This document shows, piece by piece, positions 27,379 to 36,066 of a DNA stretch of 64,000 nt. A model generated the notes under the pieces. That model was not told the DNA's origin. It searched no databases and worked only from the letters and a program-made list of their open reading frames with translations. The first letter of the stretch is position 1; each line of letters starts with the position of its first letter. A program made the translations under genes and the position numbers. Source of the stretch: Paractinoplanes abujensis (lineage in GTDB: Bacteria > Actinomycetota > Actinomycetes > Mycobacteriales > Micromonosporaceae); contig NZ_JACHMF010000001.1 in NCBI RefSeq assembly GCF_014204895.1, positions 2,356,001 to 2,420,000 on the forward strand, read 5' to 3'.

Positions 27379-27481
27379 CGCGCGCTACGGCCGTCCGGTT
27401 CGCTCAGGCCGCGGGGTACGCCCTGGCGGTCCCGGTGCGGTTGCCGCACGGGGACGACCCGTACGGGAACAGGTCTTCTGG

Positions 27482-27512
27482 AAATTGAATTAACTATTGC
27501 TTGTATTAAGAC
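27482..27512 (+). promoter_or_regulatory. AT-rich promoter region of ThuA-lectin gene
   Basis: A 30-base stretch reading AATTGAATTAACTATTGC then TTGTATTAAGACC stands out sharply from the GC-rich surroundings, about 70-100 bases before the start codon. It contains TTGAAT and TATTAA elements and two AATTAA/TATTAAG half-repeats, so it probably holds both the promoter and a regulator site. No exact consensus can be assigned. Confidence 0.55.
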
Positions 27513-27582
27513 CTGTCGATGCTTCAGGATGGGTTCGCGGCGCCGCTCCCCCATCCCCGCACTCATCCCCTGAGGTATCGCC

Positions 27583-28806
27583 ATGCGTCTGCTCGAACGC
27601 GCCCTCGTGGCGGCGCTGATCATGGTCGGCTTCGTCGCGGCTCCGGCCCAAGCGGCCGAACCGTTCAAAGTGCTCGCGTTCTACAACGGCACCTGGGACG
27701 CCGCCCACATCGACTTCGACAAAGAGGCCCGCGAGTGGTTCCCGCAGGCCGGGGCCCAGAACGGCTTCACCTGGGAGGCGACGACCGACTGGAGCCGGCT
27801 CAGCGCCTCCGGGCTGGCGGGCTACAAAGTGATCATGTTTCTGGACGACGCGCCCCCGGCCGAGCGGCGGGCCGCGTTCCAGCAGTACATGGAGAACGGC
27901 GGTGCGTGGCTGGGCTTCCACGTGAGCGCCTTCACGACCGACGCCAACCAGTGGAGCTGGTACTACAACACGTTCCTGGGCTCGGGGAACTTCGCCACGA
28001 ACACGTGGGGGCCGACCGCGGAGACGCTGCGCCTGGCGGCCCACCCGACCACGGCCGGGCTGCCCGCGACGATCCCGTCGGCGGTCAGCGAGTGGTACTC
28101 GTGGAGCCGGGACCTGCGGCAGAACCCGGCCATCGACATCCTGGCCTCCGTCGACGCGGCCAGCTTCCCCGTGGGCACCGACCCGAATCAGCAGTGGCGC
28201 AGCGGCTTCTACCCGCTGATCTGGAGCAACAAGAACTACAAGATGATCTACACGAACTTCGGGCACAACGCGATGAACTACGAGACCAACACGCGTACGT
28301 CGGCCACGTTCGCCGGCCCGCAGCAGAACCAGTGGCTGATCAACAGCATCCTGTGGCTGGCCGGTTCGACCGGAGCCCAGCCCGCCGACTGGCAGCCGCT
28401 GGTCAGCAAGAACAGCGGCAAATGCGTCGACGCGCGGGCCGCCGGCACGGTCAACGGCACGGCGATCCAGCAGTACACGTGCAACAGCTCCGCGGCCCAG
28501 CAGTACCAGCTGGCCCCGACGAGCGACGGCTACGTGCGCATCAACGGCCGCGGTAACCCCACCCAGGCGCTCGACGTGACGAACGTGTCCACAGCCGACA
28601 ACGCACCGATTCAGACCTGGGCGTACGGAGGTGGAGCGAACCAGCAGTGGCGACCGGTGAGCGAGGGCGACGGCCACTACCACTTCGTCAACCGCAACAG
28701 CGGCAAGTGCCTGGACGTCCCCGCGGCCTCGACCGCGGACGGGGTGCAACTCGTGCAGTACACCTGCAACGGCACCGCAGCCCAGAGCTTCCGCCTGACG
28801 CGCTGA
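27583..28806 (+). CDS. Secreted ThuA-like protein with C-terminal ricin-type lectin domain
   Basis: A 407-residue exported protein. A signal peptide (cleaved near AQA/AEP, residue 24) is followed by a ThuA-like glutamine-amidotransferase-fold domain to about residue 265 (VLAFYNGTWDAAHIDF, VIMFLDDAP, GAWLGFHVSAFTT). A ricin-B/CBM13 beta-trefoil follows with repeated GKCVD/GKCLD and QW motifs (QQYQL, NQQWR, AQSFRL). ThuA domains are found in disaccharide-utilising and glycan-degrading enzymes; the lectin should hold it on galactose- or xylan-type polymer. A perfect 17-base stem-loop terminates it. Confidence 0.88.
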   Translation: MRLLERALVAALIMVGFVAAPAQAAEPFKVLAFYNGTWDAAHIDFDKEAREWFPQAGAQNGFTWEATTDWSRLSASGLAGYKVIMFLDDAPPAERRAAFQQYMENGGAWLGFHVSAFTTDANQWSWYYNTFLGSGNFATNTWGPTAETLRLAAHPTTAGLPATIPSAVSEWYSWSRDLRQNPAIDILASVDAASFPVGTDPNQQWRSGFYPLIWSNKNYKMIYTNFGHNAMNYETNTRTSATFAGPQQNQWLINSILWLAGSTGAQPADWQPLVSKNSGKCVDARAAGTVNGTAIQQYTCNSSAAQQYQLAPTSDGYVRINGRGNPTQALDVTNVSTADNAPIQTWAYGGGANQQWRPVSEGDGHYHFVNRNSGKCLDVPAASTADGVQLVQYTCNGTAAQSFRLTR

Positions 28807-28807
28807 C

Positions 28808-28851
28808 CCGGTTGCCGGGCCGGCCACCGTCCCCGCCGGCCCGGCAACCGG
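28808..28851 (+). terminator. Strong stem-loop after ThuA-lectin gene
   Basis: Seventeen perfectly paired bases (28808-28824 with 28835-28851) around a ten-base loop, starting one base after the stop codon. Confidence 0.9.
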
Positions 28852-28927
28852 AAGCACTCCACATCGGGCCCGCCGAGTCCGTCCCCGGTCACGCGATCGC
28901 CGGGGCCGCGGACGGGAACGCCTGACG

Positions 28928-29095
28928 GACTGGGCGCAGATCCTGCACAGCGCGGACAGCCGCGACGATCTGCTCGCCTTCACCGCCTCCCACAGAACTG
29001 CGGAAGCAGATCCGGGCCGGCAACCCGCAAGAACGGCTGACCAAGGAGATCCACCGCCGCACCGACGTCGTCGGATCCTCCCGGGCCGCGCCGAG
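28928..29095 (+). mobile_element. IS256-family transposase remnant
   Basis: Two short pieces in different frames match the C-terminal part of mutator-type transposases. The first reads DWAQILHSADSRDDLLAF. After a frame change near 28985 the second reads ELRKQIRAGNPQERL and then KEIHRRTDVVG, equivalent to the conserved IWSNNPQERLNKEIRRRTDVVG segment. The rest of the gene is missing, so it is a dead fragment. Confidence 0.8.
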
Positions 29096-29254
29096 ATCGC
29101 GGATCAGCGCAGGCCGCCTCTTGCCCCACGCGAGCGGGCTCGACCTGACCGGGATATCACGTTCTCAGCGGTCACGCGACGGCCGCGTGATTATGTCGGC
29201 GAGAACCGGGCTCCGGCGCGAACTGCGTGATGGGTGTCGGGCGATGTGTCGTTG

Positions 29255-29640
29255 TCTGGCTGTGTGATGCCATCGAGCAGTTCCTTCCTCATCTGGCCGG
29301 TGCTGAGACCAGCGAGGTGCCCGGCCGGCCACGACGGCCGGTATGCCAACCGGCCGTGATCGGCTCCTTCGTCCGGTGCGTGGATTGCCCGACCCGCCCG
29401 CCGCTGCCACCTCTGGGCTTGGCGTCGCCGGCTTCGCGATCAAGCGCGGTCACAACGACGGCACCGTGCTGATCGACTGCGAGACCCGCAAGGTCGCGGA
29501 CCTGCTCATAGGCCGAGACGCCGAACCGCTGACGATCTGGCTGCAGGAACACGCAAGCCCGGACTGCGGCGCCGCAAGCGGTGCCTTCCTCGCCGCCGCG
29601 TCACTCGCCGAGCTTCTCGGAGCAGCCGTCTATCGAGCCG
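29255..29640 (+). mobile_element. ISL3-family transposase remnant
   Basis: GLGVAGFAIKRGHNDGTV followed by CETRKVADLLIGRDAEPLTIWLQEH is the catalytic-core segment of ISL3 transposases, which normally reads GVDDFALRRGH. The first Asp of the DDE triad is replaced, the frame breaks soon after, and only a fragment resembling the N-terminus (FLPHLAGAETSEV at about 29280) remains upstream. It is a dead remnant, next to an IS256 remnant. The whole 28.85-29.99 kb interval holds no intact gene. Confidence 0.8.
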
Positions 29641-29842
29641 ATCCCCGCAGAGAAGTCCGAGCCGCTTCGGCAGCAAGGTAGCCAGGGCCGCGAAAGGCCC
29701 CACGGCCATCCTCACGAAGAGACCAGCGGCAATCGACGCCGGGGGGCGCTGAACCTCACCGATACGACCTCCGGCCCGAAGCGGCTGGCGCTCAACGTCG
29801 TTAGCAACCGGCGCTCGAGCTCACCCACATAACCTGCCGCGC

Positions 29843-29866
29843 TGTGGACGGAGCCAGACTGTGGAT
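29843..29866 (-). repeat. Paired TCCACA-box element, copy C
   Basis: On the minus strand ATCCACA (29866-29860) is followed after ten bases by GTCCACA (29849-29843), the same order and spacing as copies A and B. It also shares GGCGACG just before the first box with copy B. The downstream G/C-rich block of A and B is not present. Confidence 0.6.
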
Positions 29867-29998
29867 ATCGTCGCCTTTCGATCCGGCCGGTCGGTGGCGG
29901 GCCGGTCGCAGCGCTCGCGGCTGCGCATTGGCGGGCGAACCGGGCGCGTGGTTGAGTGGTGGCCTGGGATCGGACGGGGCTGAGCCGAGGGGTTGCTC

Positions 29999-30679
29999 GT
30001 GCGCGACTACGTGTGGGCCGCGGGCACGTTTCTCGGCAGTCTCCCCGGTGAGGTCGCACGGGCGCTCGTCGACCGCAGTGTGCGGCGGAGCTTCGCGGGC
30101 GGGCGGATCCTGCTGCGCGAGGGTGACCGCGACTCCCACGTGTTCTTGCTGCTCAGCGGTTTCGTCAAGGTGACCACCGCGGTCGACGGGGTGGAGACGC
30201 TGCTCGGGATCCGGCTGCCGGGTGAGGTGGTCGGGGAGATCGGGGCGCTGACCGGGGAGCCGCGCACGGCGACGGTCAGCGCGTCGGGGCCGTTGGTCGC
30301 GGGGCAGGTGCAGCGCGGCGACTTCGAGGCCTTCCTGCGGCAGCGGCCGGACGCCTCGGCGCTGGTGGCGGCGGCGGTGGCCCGGCAGTTGCGGTGGGCC
30401 AACCGGCGGCGCACGGATTTCGCGGCCTACCCGGCGCACATCAGGCTGGCCCGGGTGTTGTCCGAGATGGCCGAGGTGTGCGGGCGGGAACGGCCGGACG
30501 GCACGGTCGAGCTGCCGGTGCCGCTGAGCCAGACCGACCTGGCCGCCATGGTGGCGATCGCCCAGGCCACCGTGCAGAAAGCGCTGCACGAGCTGCGCGA
30601 CCGGGGGCTGATCACCACGGGTTACCGGCGGATCGTCATCACCGACATGGCCGGGCTCCGCCTGACCGCGGAACCCTGA
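29999..30679 (+). CDS. Crp/Fnr family transcriptional regulator
   Basis: A 226-residue regulator. A cyclic-nucleotide-binding beta-barrel (GGRILLREGDRDSHVFLLLSG, LLGIRLPGEVVGEIGAL, EPRTATVSA) leads through a long helix to a winged helix with LSQTDLAAMVAIAQATVQKAL. The phosphate-binding cassette is not the canonical cAMP type, so the ligand is uncertain. GTG at 29999 is chosen for the GAGGGG six bases upstream; TTG at 29993 is the alternative. Confidence 0.9.
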   Translation: MRDYVWAAGTFLGSLPGEVARALVDRSVRRSFAGGRILLREGDRDSHVFLLLSGFVKVTTAVDGVETLLGIRLPGEVVGEIGALTGEPRTATVSASGPLVAGQVQRGDFEAFLRQRPDASALVAAAVARQLRWANRRRTDFAAYPAHIRLARVLSEMAEVCGRERPDGTVELPVPLSQTDLAAMVAIAQATVQKALHELRDRGLITTGYRRIVITDMAGLRLTAEP

Positions 30680-30747
30680 GGTCGGAAAGGCGCAATCCCC
30701 TACCAGTAGGCGGTCTTCACACCAGATCGGCTCCACGATCGTGCGTA

Positions 30748-30774
30748 CCGGAAGCGATCACGTTCCGGAAGCGA
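30748..30774. promoter_or_regulatory. Direct repeats before the short LuxR regulator gene
   Basis: CCGGAAGCGA occurs at 30748-30757 and 30765-30774, a 17-base period, directly before the ribosome site of the LuxR gene. The placement suggests a regulator site or leader element. Confidence 0.4.
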
Positions 30775-30790
30775 CCGAGGAGGGGTGATC

Positions 30791-31963
30791 GTGTTCCCAC
30801 GCATCGCCGGGCACGCGCTGATCGGACGGGACGAGGAGCTGACGCGGATCGCCGCCGTGCTCGACGGGGTGCGTCCGGGGCGGTTGACCGTGCTGGCCCT
30901 GGAGGGTCCGGCGGGCAGCGGCCGCACCCGGCTGCTCGACGAGACCGCACGGCTGGCCCGCGCCGGCGGCCGTGGCTTCACCGTGCTGGCCGAGCCGGAG
31001 TGGGCCGGCGCGGTCGGTTCGCGGCAGGTGCTGCGCACGGTGGGCGACCAGCCGGGGCCGCTGCTGTTCCTGGGCGACCACCCGCGCCGGGTCGACCCGC
31101 GGGCCTGGGCCGTGCTCGACCTGCTGGCCGAGACCACGCCGACCCTGGTCGCGCTGACCGGTCCGGCCGAGGGGGCCCGGTTGCGCGCGGCCGATGTGCA
31201 CCGGGTGCAGGTGTCCCCGCTGTCGCCGGCCGCGCAGGCCGAGTTCGTGGCGCGGCTGGCCGGCGGGCGGCCCGATCCGCTGCTGATGGATCTGTGCCGG
31301 GTGGCCGCCGGGCGTCCCGGCGCGCTGCGCGAACTGCTGGCCGGGCTGGACGAGGAGGGCCTGGTGCGGCTGGACGGGGGCTGGGCCGTGTTGCGGGTCA
31401 GCCGGCTGCCCCGCCGCACCGAGGCCTATCTGCGCGGGCAGGTCGCGTCGGTGTCGGCCCCGGCCCGGCATCTGCTGCAGGCCGCGGCCACCGTGGGGGT
31501 GTCGTTCCCGCTGGTGCGGCTGGCCCGGCTGATGGGGGTGGGGCCGGTGACGATGCTGCCCGCGCTGGAGGAGGCCCTGGAGTCGGGGCTGCTGGGCGGG
31601 GACGGTGAGCTGCTGGCGTTCGGGCACGATCTGGTGCGGGCCGCGGTGGAGTCGACGTTGCCCCGGCCGGTGGCCGCCGCCCTGCGCCCGGAGGCGCCGC
31701 GCCGGTCCGCGCCGCGCCGGGCGCCGAGACGGAACGCGTCCGCGGACTGGTCGAGGCTGAGCCCCCGCGAGCGGGAGGTGGCCGAACTGGCCGGGCAGGG
31801 CCTGACCAATCAGCAGATCGCGCACCGCACGAACATCAGCCCGCACACCGTCAACTTCCACTTGCGGCAGATCTTCCAGAAGGCCGGGATCGGGTCCCGG
31901 GTGGAGCTGGCCGCCCAGTGGGGCCGCCACGCTCATGAGCCGTATCCGAAGAGCCAGTCCTGA
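30791..31963 (+). CDS. Short ATPase-LuxR (LAL-like) transcriptional regulator
   Basis: A 390-residue regulator. The N-terminal ATPase module has GRDEELTRI and Walker A GPAGSGRT; the rest of the AAA-type domain is present to about residue 300, then a LuxR helix-turn-helix (LSPREREVAELAGQGLTNQQIA and SPHTVNFHLRQIFQKAGI). Full LAL proteins have about 900 residues, so the TPR-like middle is missing. GTG at 30791 sits at good distance from AGGAGGGG; the GTG at 30785 overlaps that site. It converges on the monooxygenase at the end of the aminohydroxybenzoate operon (31-base overlap) and may regulate the cluster. Confidence 0.85.
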   Translation: MFPRIAGHALIGRDEELTRIAAVLDGVRPGRLTVLALEGPAGSGRTRLLDETARLARAGGRGFTVLAEPEWAGAVGSRQVLRTVGDQPGPLLFLGDHPRRVDPRAWAVLDLLAETTPTLVALTGPAEGARLRAADVHRVQVSPLSPAAQAEFVARLAGGRPDPLLMDLCRVAAGRPGALRELLAGLDEEGLVRLDGGWAVLRVSRLPRRTEAYLRGQVASVSAPARHLLQAAATVGVSFPLVRLARLMGVGPVTMLPALEEALESGLLGGDGELLAFGHDLVRAAVESTLPRPVAAALRPEAPRRSAPRRAPRRNASADWSRLSPREREVAELAGQGLTNQQIAHRTNISPHTVNFHLRQIFQKAGIGSRVELAAQWGRHAHEPYPKSQS

Positions 31964-32976
31964 CCCGGCAGTCCCGCCGCGGCCAGCCGGTCGTCGCGGG
32001 CCCGCTGGGCCGGCCCGTCGTCGAAGTGGTATTCGCGCGCCCCGGCCAGCCCGGCCGCCGCGACGCGGGCCACCCGGGAGGCCCGTACGGCCTGGTAGTT
32101 CTCCACGCCCGCGGCGATCGCCTCCGCGTCCTCCAAAGCCTGGCACGCCCCCTGCGCCACGAACGGCAGCAGCGGGTGCGCCGCGTCGCCCATCAGCACG
32201 ACCCGCCCGCGCCGCCACGCCGCCCGCGGCCGATCGAACAGCTCGTAGCGGGCAAACTGACAACGGTCCACGAGGGAGCGAGCCGCTGAGCTCCAGCCGT
32301 CCACCATCGGCGCGGTGGACGCGACGGGCATGACGGCGACGATGGTGAGGTAGCCGTCCCCCATCGGGTAGCTCACCAGATGCCGCCCCGGCCCGAGCCG
32401 CACGATCACCCGGTTCCCATGGGCGGGAAAGTCCGGCACCACGGCCCGATAGGCGACCCACCCGCTGGCCCGCAACCGGTCCGCGACGACGGCCCGGCGC
32501 ACCACCGATCGCAGCCCGTCCGCCCCGATCACCACCGAGGCGGTCAGCCGGCTCCCGTCCTCCAGCGACACCACCACGTGGTCCCCCCGGTCGTTGACGC
32601 CGGTGCAGGCGGCCCCGAACCGCACGTCGACCAGGTCGAGCAGCATCCGGTGCAGATACGGGCGCCGCAGTGTGTAGTACGGGCTGCCGTAGCGATCGGC
32701 CGCCACCGCCCCCAGTTCGACAGTGCCGATCGTCGCGTCGTTGCTCCACCGCCGGATCTGCCGCTCGACCGGCCGGCCCGCGCGAGCCAGCTTCTCCGCC
32801 AGCCCGAGCCGGTGCAGCACCGCCGACCCGTTCGGGGCGATCTGGATGCCCCCGCCCGTGCCGGCGACCCCGCGGGCGCGTTCGAGCACCATGCACCGCA
32901 CGCCGCGGCGGGCCAGCACGGCGGCGGCCGCGAGCCCGCCGATGCCCGCGCCGACGATCACGACCGGCTCGTCCAT
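31933..32976 (-). CDS. FAD-dependent aromatic monooxygenase
   Basis: A 347-residue class A flavoprotein monooxygenase. VVIVGAGIGGLAAA is the FAD Rossmann motif, VVIGADGLRS the D-G motif and VVLMGDAAHPLLPFVAQGA the second FAD motif, as in salicylate and 3-hydroxybenzoate hydroxylases. As last gene of the operon, with its ATG sharing one base with the ligase stop, it probably hydroxylates 3-amino-4-hydroxybenzoate or a product derived from it. Platensimycin-type clusters use a similar enzyme to make the 2,4-dihydroxy analogue; which ring position is hydroxylated here is not known. Confidence 0.88.
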   Translation of the reverse strand: MDEPVVIVGAGIGGLAAAAVLARRGVRCMVLERARGVAGTGGGIQIAPNGSAVLHRLGLAEKLARAGRPVERQIRRWSNDATIGTVELGAVAADRYGSPYYTLRRPYLHRMLLDLVDVRFGAACTGVNDRGDHVVVSLEDGSRLTASVVIGADGLRSVVRRAVVADRLRASGWVAYRAVVPDFPAHGNRVIVRLGPGRHLVSYPMGDGYLTIVAVMPVASTAPMVDGWSSAARSLVDRCQFARYELFDRPRAAWRRGRVVLMGDAAHPLLPFVAQGACQALEDAEAIAAGVENYQAVRASRVARVAAAGLAGAREYHFDDGPAQRARDDRLAAAGLPGQDWLFGYGS

Positions 32977-34223
32977 CAGTAGTACTCCAGGGCCTTGTTC
33001 CAGTCCTCACCCTCTCCGAACAGCCCGCGCGGCTTCATCACCTCGGGCTCGGTCGTGAGCAGCCGCGACGGCACGAGCGTGCCGGGTGGCAGCGGTTCGA
33101 CGACCGTTTCGATCCCGTACGCGTCCCCGAGCGCCTGCCGCAGCTCGCGCGCGGCCCTCCCGGCGTACGGGGAAGGCACTTCGATCTGCACGAGCAGCGA
33201 GCCGGCCGAGGCCCGCGCCCGCCAGAACATCACGCCGTACTCCGCGGGCAACCCGAACACGAGGTCCTCGACGTCGCCCTGGCTGAGGGCGGCCGCGCCG
33301 GCACGCACGGTCCAGGCCGAGCGCCCGAGCACCCGCACCACCGGCAGCTCCCAACCGCAGGGGCAGCCGGGCGTGGACACCTCGACCGCGTCCTCCAGGT
33401 TGTAGCGCAGCAGCGGCATGGCCTCGCGATAGAGCGGCGTCACGACCAGCTGCCCGCGGCCGGTGGGTGTGGTCTGTCCCGTGACCGGGTCGTGCACCTC
33501 GAACAGCGCGCGGTCGGCCCACAGGTGCAGTTTCCCGTACGGGCATTCGCCGGCCAGGCTGCCGGTCTCGGTCGCGCCGTACTCCTCGACCACCGGCGCG
33601 GCCCAGATCTCGGCGATCCGCTTCTTCTTGGCCGGCCCCAGCGGGTCCCCGCCCACGAACAGCGCGCGCAGGGCCGGGAAGTCCTTCTCGGGCCGCAGTC
33701 CCTTCAGGCGCGCGGCGGCGGCCCAGATGAGCGTGTCGGTGGCCAGCGACCACGTCAGCGTCACACCGAGGTCGTGCAGAACCCTGACCACTTTCGCGTA
33801 CGGCATGGCCAGGGAGCGATTGTCGGCGGGCACCACGGTCGCGCCGCGGGACCGGGCGGCCGCGTGCGCGAGATGGCCGGTGATCATGAGCGCGTACGGG
33901 GTCCGTACGAGGAAGAGGTCGTCCGGCCGGATCCCGACGTGCTTGCGGGCGTACCGCTCGACCAGGTCCTCCCAGTCGGCGGGGGTGTAGTAGGACGCGG
34001 TCGGCACGCCGCTGCTGCCGCTCGACTCGTGATAGGTGGCGAGCTCGGCCCGGTCGACGGCGAGCAGCCCGAACGGGTAAGCGTCGCGCAGGTCCTGTTT
34101 GGTCGTGAGCGGGTAGGCGGCCAGCTCGTCCCGGCCGGCCGGCACCCCGCGCGCGGCGTAGAAGGGTGAGCGCGCGGCCGCCTCCAGGGTCGGGCCGAGG
34201 CGTTCCTTCAGGACTGTTTCCAC
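32976..34223 (-). CDS. PaaK-like AMP-forming aryl-acid ligase
   Basis: A 415-residue adenylate-forming enzyme of the phenylacetate-CoA ligase family. The phosphate loop is SSGSSGVPT, the A5 motif EYGATETGS, and PLLRYNLEDAVEV is the ribose-binding aspartate region. It should activate an aryl carboxylate as adenylate or CoA thioester. The GTG start has GAGGAGA six bases upstream and overlaps the amidohydrolase gene by 16 bases. In benzoxazole pathways such a ligase works with an amidohydrolase on an aminohydroxybenzoate, exactly the neighbours found here. Confidence 0.88.
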   Translation of the reverse strand: METVLKERLGPTLEAAARSPFYAARGVPAGRDELAAYPLTTKQDLRDAYPFGLLAVDRAELATYHESSGSSGVPTASYYTPADWEDLVERYARKHVGIRPDDLFLVRTPYALMITGHLAHAAARSRGATVVPADNRSLAMPYAKVVRVLHDLGVTLTWSLATDTLIWAAAARLKGLRPEKDFPALRALFVGGDPLGPAKKKRIAEIWAAPVVEEYGATETGSLAGECPYGKLHLWADRALFEVHDPVTGQTTPTGRGQLVVTPLYREAMPLLRYNLEDAVEVSTPGCPCGWELPVVRVLGRSAWTVRAGAAALSQGDVEDLVFGLPAEYGVMFWRARASAGSLLVQIEVPSPYAGRAARELRQALGDAYGIETVVEPLPPGTLVPSRLLTTEPEVMKPRGLFGEGEDWNKALEYY

Positions 34224-34972
34224 GATGTCTCCTCGGCCAGGACCCGGCACGCGTTGGCGCCGAGCACGGCCGCGCGGGCCGCCGGGCCGAGTCCGAGCGC
34301 GTCGATCTTGCACAGCTCCACCTCCGGCTGCTGCAGCGGATACTCGGTGCCGAACAGCACGCGGCCGGCGCCGAGCCGGGACACGGCCAGCCGCGCGGTC
34401 ACGGTCAGGCTGCCGGAGAGCTCGGCCAGCACGTTGTGGCTGTTCTTGAGGGCGTTGAGGCCCGCGATGTCGAGCCCGGTGTGCCCGCAGTGGCCCCACA
34501 CGAAGGTGACGGCCGGGAACCTCGCCGCCAGCGTCACCAGGTCGGCGGGCCGGGCGCCGGCCTGGGCCACGGTCACCACGTAGACCGGATGGCCCGCGCT
34601 GCCGGCGATCGCGACCAGGTCGGCCACCCGTTCGTCGTCCAGGCGTGCCCCGTGCACGGCGGGCGAGATCTCCAGGCCGCGGAAGTCGAAGGCGCGTTTC
34701 CCGTACGCCGCCACGTCCTGGACGGGGTCGGCGAAGAAGAACGGGAGCAGCCGACCCCGAGACCGCTCGCACGCGCGCAGCACGCCCTCGTTGTCGGCCG
34801 TCGTCTCGGTGCGCCCGCCGTCGTTGAGCTGCGCGGCCAGCCGGTCCAGGGGCAGCAGCCCGCCCGCGCAGACCGCGGCCCGGTCGATGCCGGCCGCGTC
34901 CATCACCGCCAGCAGCCGTCCCGGTTCACCGTCGCCCGGCACGAGCCGCGCGTGGAAGTCGACGACCGTCAT
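34208..34972 (-). CDS. Amidohydrolase-2 family protein, possible benzoxazole-forming enzyme
   Basis: A 254-residue TIM-barrel metalloenzyme. It begins MTVVDFHARLVPG (the first metal motif, D-x-H variant), carries GLEISPA, the metal His in VWGHCGH and ends with VLFGTEYPLQQPE. Family members decarboxylate or hydrolyse ring compounds. An amidohydrolase of this kind is known to close the oxazole ring in nataxazole-type biosynthesis, which from context is the favoured role. Its ATG overlaps the upstream stop by four bases. Confidence 0.8.
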   Translation of the reverse strand: MTVVDFHARLVPGDGEPGRLLAVMDAAGIDRAAVCAGGLLPLDRLAAQLNDGGRTETTADNEGVLRACERSRGRLLPFFFADPVQDVAAYGKRAFDFRGLEISPAVHGARLDDERVADLVAIAGSAGHPVYVVTVAQAGARPADLVTLAARFPAVTFVWGHCGHTGLDIAGLNALKNSHNVLAELSGSLTVTARLAVSRLGAGRVLFGTEYPLQQPEVELCKIDALGLGPAARAAVLGANACRVLAEETSWKQS

Positions 34973-36066
34973 CGCTCGTGGCACAGTTCGTCGATCGGGT
35001 AGCCGACGTGGCGTTCCCGGCCCGGCAGGTGCCCGAGGATCTCGTCGCCCGGCCGCAGTGCGGTCGTGTTCAGCACCGCGGCGCCCGGCCCGAGCACCCG
35101 TACGTGCCAGTCGTCCTGCACGATCAGGCTGACCGGCTCGCCGTCCGGGGCGGTGGCGTCGATCGCCAGCAGCGGCCGGGTCTCGATCTTCACGCGGCCC
35201 ACCGTCACCTTCCGCGTACGTCCGTCCGCCCCCACCGCCAGCACGGTGTCGCCCGCCGACAGCTCGCTCAGGTAGCGCGTGTGCTCGGCGTCGGCCAGCG
35301 TGTACGACATGATCGCGCCCGCGTTGACCCGGAACGGGCGGGTCGGCATGTAGGGCAGCGGGTGGGTCTCGCTGACGCACAGCAGGAGCGCCTTGGCCCA
35401 CGACCCGACCAGGATCCCCTCGTCCGGCCGCAGGTAGCTGCACGTGTCGACGCAGGCCCGCTCGCCCGCCCCGACGTGCCGGATGCCGGTGACCGTCACC
35501 GTGACCAGGTCCAGCTTGGGCGACGAGGCGCGCACCAGCCCGGCCAGCCGGGTCGCGTCGCCGGGCCGCGGCGCGGTCAGCAGCACGCCGTCCGGGCCGT
35601 GCTCGAGCACGCTCAGGTGCACCAGCGCGTCGTCGACCCCACCCGCCGCCGTGATGATCGTTCCCGCCGTACGGGCGGCCGCCGCGAGGACGATCTCCAT
35701 CGGGATGTTGGTCGGGTCGGCGAAGCTCAGCAACGTCACCCCGTCGCCGCGGACGGCGGCGCAGGCCCGGTCGAGGCTCGTCCGGTCGGTGACGTCGTGC
35801 CACTCGCCGAAGCGCACACCGGGGTGCCGCCCGGCGTCGACCGGCGTCCCCGGCCCGGCCAGCACGAGGTCGGCCGGACCGAGGTCGTCGGGCAGCCGGT
35901 TGCCGCCGGCCACGAGCACCCGGGTGACGGTCGGGGGCAGCCCGGCCAGGTCGGCCGGGTCGGCGGCCACCACGGCGTCGAACCGCTGGTGCACGGCCTC
36001 CTCGGCCACGATCCGCTTGGTGTCGCCCGCTGCGCGCAGGTCGAGCCAGCACAGTTTGGCGGTCAT
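34969..36066 (-). CDS. griH: 3-Amino-4-hydroxybenzoate synthase (DHQ synthase II family, GriH-like)
   Basis: A 365-residue protein of the archaeal-type 3-dehydroquinate synthase II family. Landmarks include WLDLR near the start, SFADPTNIPMEIVLAAA, GSWAKALLLCVSETHPLPYMPTRPFRVNAGAIMSY and the C-terminal ELSAGDTVLAV and GDEILGHLPG. In bacteria with the shikimate-type AroB this family instead makes 3-amino-4-hydroxybenzoate from a C7 amino sugar, as GriH of the grixazone pathway. The overlapping GriI-like gene upstream (four bases, ATGA) supports that role strongly. Confidence 0.9.
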   Translation of the reverse strand: MTAKLCWLDLRAAGDTKRIVAEEAVHQRFDAVVAADPADLAGLPPTVTRVLVAGGNRLPDDLGPADLVLAGPGTPVDAGRHPGVRFGEWHDVTDRTSLDRACAAVRGDGVTLLSFADPTNIPMEIVLAAAARTAGTIITAAGGVDDALVHLSVLEHGPDGVLLTAPRPGDATRLAGLVRASSPKLDLVTVTVTGIRHVGAGERACVDTCSYLRPDEGILVGSWAKALLLCVSETHPLPYMPTRPFRVNAGAIMSYTLADAEHTRYLSELSAGDTVLAVGADGRTRKVTVGRVKIETRPLLAIDATAPDGEPVSLIVQDDWHVRVLGPGAAVLNTTALRPGDEILGHLPGRERHVGYPIDELCHER

